From Homoserinimonas sedimenticola (GTDB lineage Bacteria > Actinomycetota > Actinomycetes > Actinomycetales > Microbacteriaceae): 64,000 bases of DNA. The stretch lies in assembly GCF_026094475.1 (NCBI RefSeq), contig NZ_JAPELL010000002.1:310001-374000 (forward strand), written 5' to 3'. The notes under the pieces were generated by a model. The model did no database searches. It saw only the letters and a list, made by a program, of their open reading frames with translations, and was not told the DNA's origin. Below are positions 48,232 to 56,400 of this stretch, piece after piece (within the stretch, counting starts at the first letter, position 1; the number at the start of each line of letters is the position of its first letter). The translations under genes and the position numbers were made by a program.

Positions 48232-49320
48232 TCAGCCGGGCGCTACTTCCCCCTCGATCTCGCCGCCGATGTTGAGTCCGCGATAGAGCTGAGCGGCGGT
48301 CTCGTTGACCGTTTCGAGTTCGGCGGTGAGGGCGTCGTACTGATCCACGCGCGCCGTGATGGAGGCGTAGAGGGCATCGAGTTCCTGTCCGCGCGCCACG
48401 AGCCTGGCGCGCGCGAGGGTGAATCCCTGCTCGGTGTAGAAACCGCTCTCGGCGCGCTCGTTGAACTCCTCGATGTCGCTGTTGAGCTCGTCATAGCCGG
48501 CCGTGTAGCTCGCATAGTCGGCTTCCACGGAGGCTTTGAGCGCTTCGAGTTGCGACACGATGGCATCCGCCTGTTCCTGCAGTTCGACGAAGACAGCGTA
48601 GGAGGAGGCGTGCAGATTCGTCACGATCGCGCGGTCGACGAAGTACTGGGAGTAGTACTCCTCGAGCTCGGCCGAGAGATTTGCGACCTCAGTACCGATG
48701 ATCGAGTGCAGTTCGTTGGCACGCTGCCCCGGGGAATGCCGGGCATAGAAGTCCATGCGCTTGGCGAACTCGGGGTCATCGACGAGTACCTCGAACTCGG
48801 CTTCGAGCAGCGTCGTGAGCCGCTCGCGTTCGCCGTCCCCCATCCGATCCCATGCGGCGTGGAGCATCTCGTGCGCCGCGACGACCTCCTCTGCGCCATC
48901 GAGGCGGGGGTCAGTCACGTCGAAGAGGTGGATGGTCTTGTCGGAGTGCACGTAGCATCCGAGCACGCCGAACTCCTGCTCGTTGTGGTCGATGGGGCAC
49001 TGATCGGTGAAGGCATCACCGCTGCTCACGACCGGCTGGCTGGCGTAGTAGAGGAAGCGGCCGTGGTCGCTCAGCTGCAGGCGTTCGACGTGGGCGGCGA
49101 TGACGGCGTCGGGCTCGTACTGCCACACGGTCACCTGGTCGATGATGGGCTGAGGGTTGCGGGCCACCCAGATGCCGGCGGCGGCGAGCACGCCCACGAT
49201 GATGAGACCCGCGATGGTCGAGAGGATGCCGCTGCGCCGACGCCGCCTCGGTCGCCTGGGCAGGGCGGCGCGGTCGTCGTCGAGGTACTCCACCCGCTGT
49301 CTCCCTGCTGTGCCTGGCAT
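48232..49320 (-). CDS. Membrane-anchored HExxH protein with coiled coil (putative metallopeptidase)
   Basis: A 362-residue protein. A cytoplasmic start rich in Arg (PRRPRRRRR) precedes one membrane helix (31-52). The outer part has a cysteine pair (C108, C122), then HEMLH at 150-154, a zinc-binding HExxH, and Glu203, His205 and Glu211 in NELHSIIGTE that could supply a third ligand. Residues 210-345 are mostly helical, with coiled-coil-like Glu/Ala/Leu runs. No named family is recognised. It is convergent with the PcaR-like gene. Confidence 0.78.
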   Translation of the reverse strand: MPGTAGRQRVEYLDDDRAALPRRPRRRRRSGILSTIAGLIIVGVLAAAGIWVARNPQPIIDQVTVWQYEPDAVIAAHVERLQLSDHGRFLYYASQPVVSSGDAFTDQCPIDHNEQEFGVLGCYVHSDKTIHLFDVTDPRLDGAEEVVAAHEMLHAAWDRMGDGERERLTTLLEAEFEVLVDDPEFAKRMDFYARHSPGQRANELHSIIGTEVANLSAELEEYYSQYFVDRAIVTNLHASSYAVFVELQEQADAIVSQLEALKASVEADYASYTAGYDELNSDIEEFNERAESGFYTEQGFTLARARLVARGQELDALYASITARVDQYDALTAELETVNETAAQLYRGLNIGGEIEGEVAPG

Positions 49321-49387
49321 GAGAATACCAGCCGGACCTGTGCGGTCCGGGCGGTGACGCGCTCGTCACACGCGGCAGGATTGGGGC

Positions 49388-50356
49388 ATGAGCATCGAGT
49401 ATCGAAACCTGGGAGATTCCGGTCTTCGCGTGAGCACGATCGGCCTCGGCTGCAACAACTTCGGGCGACCAGGCACGGCAACGGAGGGGCAGGAGGGAAC
49501 GACCGCGGTGATCCACGCGGCCCTCGATGCGGGCGTCACCCTCTTCGACACGGCGGACGTCTACGGCTATGCCTTCGGGCGCAGCGAAACGATGATGGGC
49601 GCGGCGCTCGAGGGGCGCCGCGACGAGATCGTGCTGGCGACGAAGTTCGGGCACGCGGACTTCGACTCGCCGATTGCGAGCGGGGGAGCAAAAGCATCAC
49701 GACGCTATGTGCGTCTCGCTGTCGAGGGGTCGCTGCGGAGGCTCCGCACCGACTGGATCGACCTCTATCAGCTGCACACTCCCGACCCCTTCACCCCCAT
49801 CGAGGAGACGCTCGACGTGCTCGACGACCTCGTTCGCGAGGGAAAGGTGCGCTACATCGGTCACTCGAATCTCGCTGGCTGGCAGATCGTGGAGGCGGAG
49901 TTCTCAGCGCGGATCGCGGGGCATCCGCGGTTCATCTCTGCGCAGAACGAATACAGCCTGCTCGCGCGCGACGTCGAGCGGGAGGTCCTTCCCGCCGTCC
50001 GCGCCTTCGGCCTCGGCTTCCTTCCCTACTTCCCGCTGCACAACGGCCTCTTCACGGGCAAGTTCTCGCGCGCGGGCGGCCCCTCCGACTCGCGCATCAT
50101 GAGGCAGCGCCCGCACATTCTCGAGAACGCACCGTGGGACATCGTCGAGGAATACGAGCGGATGCTCGAGAGCTGGGGCGTCTCGATGCTGGAGGGCACC
50201 TTCGGCTGGTTGCTGGCCCAGCCCGCTCTGACGAGCGTTATCGCCGGCGCGACGACTCCCGAGCAGGTGCGTCAGAACGCGGCGGCGGCGGCCGCGTGGA
50301 CGCCCTCTCCCGAGCAGGTCGACGCCATCTCCCGGCTCTTCAGCACGTCGTCGTGA
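49388..50356 (+). CDS. Aldo/keto reductase
   Basis: A 322-residue NADPH-dependent reductase of the AKR superfamily. The catalytic set is present: Asp and Tyr in FDTADVYGYAFGRSE, Lys in VLATKFG and His in YQLHTPDPF. The C-terminal NADPH phosphate site lies in AGATTPEQVRQNA. The physiological substrate is unknown. It is likely monocistronic; the next gene has its own -10 box. Confidence 0.92.
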   Translation: MSIEYRNLGDSGLRVSTIGLGCNNFGRPGTATEGQEGTTAVIHAALDAGVTLFDTADVYGYAFGRSETMMGAALEGRRDEIVLATKFGHADFDSPIASGGAKASRRYVRLAVEGSLRRLRTDWIDLYQLHTPDPFTPIEETLDVLDDLVREGKVRYIGHSNLAGWQIVEAEFSARIAGHPRFISAQNEYSLLARDVEREVLPAVRAFGLGFLPYFPLHNGLFTGKFSRAGGPSDSRIMRQRPHILENAPWDIVEEYERMLESWGVSMLEGTFGWLLAQPALTSVIAGATTPEQVRQNAAAAAAWTPSPEQVDAISRLFSTSS

Positions 50357-50385
50357 GGCGGCTGTCTGGGTCCTCCGCGAAGGAA

Positions 50386-50391
50386 TAGGCT
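50386..50391 (+). promoter_or_regulatory. Leaderless -10 box of the FHA gene
   Basis: TAGGCT is followed by six bases and the GTG at 50398. No ribosome site. It marks the start of the signalling cluster. Confidence 0.5.
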
Positions 50392-50397
50392 TTAGGT

Positions 50398-50967
50398 GTG
50401 GAGCAGGACACTGAGGAGACGGTTATCCGGCCGCCGCGTCGCGCTGCCGTCGACTCCCATGTCGACTCCGCCGATACGATCCTCCTGACGCGAATGCGTA
50501 CGGGGGCGACGTCCCCAAGTCGTCCGTCGTCACCCGCCGTGAGCGAGCCACCTGCCGTCGCCGTTGCGCCGGCACCAGCCCCGCTCCACTATCGTTTCGC
50601 CGTCAACAGTCACACTCCCATTGACCTTGATCGTCCCGCCCACATCGGCCGCCGACCGAGCCTGCCGCGCGTGCCGCAACGGGTCCGGCCCCGCCTCGTG
50701 CGGGTGCCGTCGCCGCTTCAGGAGGTCTCCGCCACGCACCTCGAGGTGCGACAGGAGGGGGCATCCGTCGTCGTCACCGACCTGCGCTCGACCAACGGCA
50801 CGATCGTTGCCGTCCCCGGGTCGAGGCCGCGCGCCCTACGGCCGGGGGAATCGCTCGTCGTGACGCCCGGGACTGTCATCGATATCGGCGACGGCAACCG
50901 TGTCGAGATCCTTCCGCTGCGGCGGGGGGCGGGGGAGAGTACCCCCAGTGAAGGAGCAGCTCTGTGA
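50398..50967 (+). CDS. FHA-domain protein
   Basis: A 189-residue cytoplasmic protein with a disordered first half and a C-terminal forkhead-associated domain (about 78-178) that reads phosphothreonine. FHA hallmarks: HIGRRPS, the S/H pair in VSATHLEV, and DLRSTNGTIV. The N-terminus has TEETVIR and DTILL, Thr-rich spots that could be kinase targets as in GarA-type proteins. It overlaps the phosphatase gene (GTGA). Confidence 0.9.
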   Translation: MEQDTEETVIRPPRRAAVDSHVDSADTILLTRMRTGATSPSRPSSPAVSEPPAVAVAPAPAPLHYRFAVNSHTPIDLDRPAHIGRRPSLPRVPQRVRPRLVRVPSPLQEVSATHLEVRQEGASVVVTDLRSTNGTIVAVPGSRPRALRPGESLVVTPGTVIDIGDGNRVEILPLRRGAGESTPSEGAAL

Positions 50968-51854
50968 CCGAGATCGGCCGAAACACCTCGCACCATCGTC
51001 TCGAGCTGCCCGACGGCGGTGAGGTCGAGCTGGCCTGGGGGGTCGCGACCCACACGGGGCACCGCCGGCGTCACAACGAGGACAGCTTCGTCGCATCTCC
51101 GCCCCTCTTCGCGGTTGCCGACGGTATGGGCGGCCACTCGGCAGGCGATCTTGCGAGCGCCGCCGTCGTGCGGCGACTTGCGGAGGCTACAGCGGACATC
51201 GTCGGCGCGCCGAGCGAGATTGGCGCCGCCCTCCACCTCGCAACGCAGGACATCGCCGAGGTGAGCGACGAGGCGAGCCTCGGGGTGGGCACGACCGTGA
51301 CGGGCGCGATGTTGACGATCGAGGAGGGGGAGGCCTCGTGGCTCGTCTTCAACGTCGGGGACTCGCGCGTGTACGTCGTTGACGCGGGGGTGCTCGCGCA
51401 GGTAACCGTCGACCACTCCGTCGTGCAGGAGATGGTGGATGCCGGCATGATCTCGGCGAGCGAAGCCGAGGCGCATCCCGACAGCAACATCATCACGAGA
51501 GCCGTCGGGTTCAATGCCGACCCGGTTCCCGACTTCTGGCATATTCCACTGCGCACCGGGATGCGCCTCCTGCTCTGCTCGGACGGTCTCACGAAAGAGG
51601 TCGACCTGGAGACGATCGAGGGTGTACTCACGGCGGGTTCCGCCGCTGCCGTCGTCGTGGACGAGCTCGTGGAGCGAGCCCTTCAAGCAGGCGGCCGAGA
51701 CAACGTGACCGCGGTTGTTGTCGACGTGCTTTCGGCGCCGGGAGGCGACGGGGAGGCGACCGGGCCGCGCGGGGACGACGACGCCGCCGACGAGGAGGAC
51801 ACGCTTCCGCCGACGGGGGAGCTTCCCGCCCCGGGGAGCGACCGCGAGGAGTAA
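50964..51854 (+). CDS. PP2C-family Ser/Thr protein phosphatase
   Basis: A 296-residue PPM phosphatase that removes phosphate from Ser/Thr. Metal-site motifs in order: RRHNEDSF, VADGMGGHSAGD, NVGDSRVYV, LLCSDGL and GRDNVTAVVVD. It has no membrane helix, unlike PstP of Mycobacterium, and ends in an acidic, Pro-rich tail of about 45 residues. The start GTG 50964 overlaps the FHA gene. It should counteract the kinase encoded next. Confidence 0.95.
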   Translation: MTEIGRNTSHHRLELPDGGEVELAWGVATHTGHRRRHNEDSFVASPPLFAVADGMGGHSAGDLASAAVVRRLAEATADIVGAPSEIGAALHLATQDIAEVSDEASLGVGTTVTGAMLTIEEGEASWLVFNVGDSRVYVVDAGVLAQVTVDHSVVQEMVDAGMISASEAEAHPDSNIITRAVGFNADPVPDFWHIPLRTGMRLLLCSDGLTKEVDLETIEGVLTAGSAAAVVVDELVERALQAGGRDNVTAVVVDVLSAPGGDGEATGPRGDDDAADEEDTLPPTGELPAPGSDREE

Positions 51855-52030
51855 ACCCGAGTACTGCCCCCCGAACGGGGGTGGAAAAGTCGTCCTCATC
51901 GGGGATAAAGCGGGTAGTACTCGCAGGGTGCTGACCTAGAATGTAACCTCGCCGAGGACCCTGCGGAGCTCGGTAGTGTCCGTCTGGTCAGGGAATGCTT
52001 CCGACCCATATCCGCCAAGGGGGTGGCTGA
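51855..52030 (+). promoter_or_regulatory. Region between phosphatase and kinase genes
   Basis: A weak hairpin CCCCC/GGGGG (51868-51872 with 51877-51881, GAAC loop) follows the phosphatase stop. TAGAAT (51937-51942) is a good -10 box for a transcript with a leader of about 80 bases into the kinase gene. AAGGGGGTG ahead of the ATG is the ribosome site. Confidence 0.45.
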
Positions 52031-53443
52031 ATGGCGCGACGCCTGCCGTCTCAACCCCCTGTCTTGCCGGGCTTCAGCCACGTGCACATCCTCGGCTCGG
52101 GGGGCTTCGCCGACGTCTTCCTCTACGAGCAGAACATGCCCAGACGCCAGGTGGCGGTCAAGGTGCTGCTCAGCGAGGTCGTCAACGACCACGTGCGCCA
52201 GATGTTCCAGGCCGAGGCGAATCTCATGGCACAGCTGAGCTCGCATCCGTCGATCCTCACCGTGTACCAGGCGAGCGTCTCATCCGACGGGCGGCCCTAC
52301 CTCGTCATGGAGATGTGTTCCTCAGCGCTGAGCGAGCGCTACCGGCGAGAGCCGCTGCCGGTCGCCGAGGTGTTGCGCATCGCCGTCAAGATCGGCAGCG
52401 CCGTAGAGACGGCCCACCGGGCGGGCGTTCTCCATCGTGACATCAAGCCCTCCAACATCCTGCTCACGGCCTATGGGCACCCCGTGCTCTCCGACTTCGG
52501 CATCGCGGCCACACTCGTGACTGCCGACGCCGAGGAGGCGGTCGGCATGTCGATACCGTGGTCGGCGCCCGAGGTGCTCCTGGGCGAGAACTCGGGTTCC
52601 GTCGCCGCCGAGGTGTGGTCTTTCGCCGCGACCGTATATTCGCTCCTGGCGGGGCGATCGCCCTTCGAGGTGCCCGGCAAGTCCAACAAGAGCGCTGACC
52701 TCATCGCGCGCATTGGACGGGGCCGCCCGCAGCCGATCGACAGGGCCGATGTCCCTCACTCGCTCGAGACGGCGCTCGCGCGCGCAATGTCGCGCAACCC
52801 CGAGCATCGCCCCCGCACGATCCTCGAGCTCGTGCACGAGCTGCAGGCGATCGAGTCGGAGCTGGGCCTCGCACAGACGCCCATCGAGGTGGCGATGGAT
52901 GACTGGGCGCTCGGCACCGTCTCCGACCTGGAGGATCGCACGCGAGTGCGGGCACTCAACTCCGATGCCTCGACCTCTACGGGGCGTCCGCGACGTCGGC
53001 GTCGGCGGCGAGCGGCCACTGCCCCCGAGAGCGTTGTGCTTGAGAACGCTCAGCCGAGCCGCAGTGGCTCGATCACGCAGCCCGCATCCCGCAGTGCGAC
53101 GGCTCTCACCTGGACCCTCGTCGTGACGGCCGTGCTCGTGCTGGCCCTCGCGGCGACGGCTGTCTATGTTCTCCTGCGCAACAACTCCTCGATCCCGGTC
53201 GTCACCGACATTGAGGCGCGCGAGCGTGCCGGCGACGTCGTCTTCACATGGCCGGACCCCGGCCTGCGCGAGGGTGACTCCTATCAGATAGAGACCTCCG
53301 ACGGTGCGAGGAGCATGCAGACGAACCCCGCGTTTGTCGTGGCGGGCGACGTCGGCGAGGAGGTGTGTATCACCGTGACCGTGAACCGTTCGGGTACGAC
53401 GGGTTCGCCGAGCAACCAGAAGTGCGCGACCGTCGGCCAATGA
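52031..53443 (+). CDS. Transmembrane Ser/Thr protein kinase with an Fn3-like ectodomain
   Basis: A 470-residue Hanks-type kinase. Motifs: glycine loop GSGGFADVF (22-30), ATP lysine K44, catalytic HRDIKPSN (Asp137), DFG 155-157 and SAPE near 178. A disordered basic linker (TGRPRRRRRRRAA) leads to one membrane helix (about 358-382) and an 88-residue outer domain with the strand pattern of fibronectin type III (VVFTWPDPG, SYQIET, CITVTVNRSG) and two Cys. PASTA repeats are absent. It is followed by the giant surface protein gene. Confidence 0.94.
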   Translation: MARRLPSQPPVLPGFSHVHILGSGGFADVFLYEQNMPRRQVAVKVLLSEVVNDHVRQMFQAEANLMAQLSSHPSILTVYQASVSSDGRPYLVMEMCSSALSERYRREPLPVAEVLRIAVKIGSAVETAHRAGVLHRDIKPSNILLTAYGHPVLSDFGIAATLVTADAEEAVGMSIPWSAPEVLLGENSGSVAAEVWSFAATVYSLLAGRSPFEVPGKSNKSADLIARIGRGRPQPIDRADVPHSLETALARAMSRNPEHRPRTILELVHELQAIESELGLAQTPIEVAMDDWALGTVSDLEDRTRVRALNSDASTSTGRPRRRRRRRAATAPESVVLENAQPSRSGSITQPASRSATALTWTLVVTAVLVLALAATAVYVLLRNNSSIPVVTDIEARERAGDVVFTWPDPGLREGDSYQIETSDGARSMQTNPAFVVAGDVGEEVCITVTVNRSGTTGSPSNQKCATVGQ

Positions 53444-53480
53444 TGCTTGATGTCCGCACCGTGGCAGAGGGACGCGGCCA

Positions 53481-56400
53481 ATGCTGAGGGCCTGGGTCTC
53501 ACGACACGTCTCGGCTGTCATCACGACGACGAGCATCCTTCTCATCGCACTGCTCGTCGCGATCGTGGCGTTCGTCTCCCAGGGCTACACGGCGCAGCGC
53601 CTTGACCTTGGCGACGGCTCCGTCTGGGTCGCCAACGGGCAGCAACAGGTGATCGGGCGTGCGAACACTGAGATCAACCTTCTGAACACGGTCGTGGAGA
53701 GCTCGGGAAGCGAACTCGAGGTGGTCCAGGAGGGCGGCACGGTGCTCCTCGTGGACCGCGCCAACACGCGCCTCGACATCGTCGACCCCGCGACATCCGA
53801 GGTCGTCGACAGCGTCGCGCTGCCGACTGAGGCGCCTCGGGTCGTGCTCTCCGGCAATTCGGCGATCGTGCGAGCGGAGGAGACGGGCGAGGTATGGATC
53901 GTTCCCCGCTCTGAGCTCGGCTCCTTCGATGCGGCGACCGAGCCTATCCTCAGCCTCGGCTCGAACGCTGCGGTCACGGTCGCCCCGGACGGAACCCTGC
54001 ACGCCTTCTCTCCTGACACCTCCCAGCTCTACCGCGTGGACCTGAGTCGAGGCGCCGGGGCCGTGACGTCCGCCGCGGAGAGCCGCGTCATCGACTTTTC
54101 GGGAGAGGGGCAGGATGTCGCGATCACGGCTGTGGGGGAGCGCGCCGTCATCTTTGACTACTCCTCGCGCAGCCTCTGGCTCGACGGAACCGTCGTCGAT
54201 CTTTCAGACGAGCTGAGCCCGGGGGAGCGGCCGCTGCTGCAGCATCCGGGTGACGCGGCCGACTCCGTGCTTCTGGCGTGGGAGGGCGGTCTCTTCGAGA
54301 TCGGTTTCGGCGGCGAGGTGAGCGTCCTCGTTGAGGAGCGTTCCGCCACGGCCGCCGCCCCCATCGTCGTCGACGGATGCGCATTCGCGGCCTGGGCCGA
54401 CGGTCTCGCGTGGCGTGACTGCGAGGGCGCTGCGCCCGTCGAGCTGGAGCTGGCGGGTTCGGATGCCGCGGCCGCCCGTCTGGACTTCGCCCTCAACGAG
54501 GACCGGCTCCTGCTCAACGACCCCAGCTCCGGACGCTCCTGGGCGGTCCAGGGTGACGGCGCGCTCATCAACAACTGGAGCGAGCTCATCACGGTCGAGG
54601 AGAACCAGGAGCAGGTCGAACAGAACGATACGGACACCCCGCCCGAGTTCGAGAAGACCCAGGTCCCTCCCGTCGCGGTCGACGACGTCTTCGGTGCCCG
54701 GCCGGGGCGCGCGACCGTCCTGCCCGTGCTCCTCAACGACTACGACGCCAACGGCGACGTCCTCGTCGTCTCGGAGGTCGGCGAGATCGACGAGACGCAG
54801 GGCCGACTCGATCTTGTGCGCGACCGGCAACAGGTGCAGATCACCCTGAGCGACACGGCGTCGGGCGTCATCACCTTCCCCTACACGATCACTGACGGTC
54901 GCGGCGGTTCGGCCTCGGCGACCGTCACGGTCGAGGTGCGCTCCCCTCAGGAGAATGGGGCCCCCGTGCAGGTGCGGCAGTCGCGCAGCAGCGTCGCACA
55001 GGGCGGGCGCCTCACCGCGAACGTCCTCGGTGACTGGGTCGATCCGGACGGGGACCCCTTCTACCTCGTCGGTGCCTCGACCGCCGACCCGGACGTGGTC
55101 AGCTTCAAGCCAGAGGGGGCCGTCGTCTTCCAGGAGGGCGGGGCAGCAGCAAGCCTCCGAACGGTTGCGCTCGCGGTGACGGATGGGGTCGCCCGGGGTT
55201 CGGGCTCACTCGCCATCACGGTCAGCGCGCCGGGCGAGGTGCCGATCATCGCCGACCCCTTTGCCGTGCGGGCCTACGCGGGCGGCGAGGTGCGGGTCGC
55301 GCCCCTCGAGCATGTGCGCGGCGGAACAGGCACCGTGCGCCTGAGCGCCGTGCCCTCGCGCACGGGGGCCACCATCACGACCAACCTGGACAGCGGCACA
55401 TTCCGCTTCTCGAGCGAGCAGGTGCGCACCTTCTACGTCGAGTACGTCGTGACTGACGGCAGCCAGACGGTGACGGGCATCGTGCGCATCGACGTGGAAG
55501 CGCCGCCCGACGCAAACTCTCCTCCCATCACGATCCCCAAGACCATCTTCATCAAGACGCTCAGCGATGAGACGATCGACGTCGCCTCGATCGACATCGA
55601 TCCTGCGGGCGGCGTGCTCATGGTGACATCCGTCTCGACCGAGCAGGCCATGGGCGTGCGAGCGGAGATCCTCGAGCAGAGGTCGATCCGGCTGACCCTG
55701 GAGGCGCCGCTCGACAGCGGGCCGGTGACCGTGTCGTACCGCATCACGAATGGGCTCGCGTCGGCCGACGGCGCCATCACGGTCATCGAGATCCCGCCCG
55801 CGCAGCTGCAGGCGCCCGTCGCAAGCCCCGACAGCGTCACCGTGCGCGTCGGCGACACGATCGACATTCCCGTGCTCGCCAACGACCTGCATCCCGACGG
55901 CGAGGCACTGACGCTCAACCCGCAGCTCGTGGAAGGGGCCGAGGGTTCCGGCCTCCTCTTCGCCTCAGGCGATCGCCTGCGCTACCTCGCCCCCGAGCAG
56001 ACGGGTGACTTCACGGCGGTCTACGAGATCGCGGGGCCCGACGGGCAGACCTCTCAGGCCGAGGTGCGCATTGCTGTGCGGGAGGTCGTCGAAGCCACCA
56101 ACGGTGCCCCGACGCCTACGACCGTGACGGCGCGCGTCATCGCGGGAGGCACCGTGAGCATCCGTATCCCCCTCACGGGAATTGACCCGGACGGCGACTC
56201 GGTGCAGCTTCTCGGGCAGGAGAGCGCGCCCGAGAAGGGGGCCGTGACGGAGGTCGGCACGGACTTCATCGAGTATGAGGCGGGCCAGTACTCGGCGGGA
56301 ACCGACACCTTCACCTACACCGTCATGGACAGCCTCGGTGCTCGCGCGACGGGAACGGTGCGCATCGGCATCAGCCCGCCCCTTCAGGAGGCACGCAACC

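Noticed and set aside
51858-51923. Inverted CGAGTACT/AGTACTCG arms around the phosphatase-kinase gap.
   Set aside because: AGTACT is itself a palindrome, the arms are 50 bases apart, and no promoter element is framed by them. Too weak for a call.
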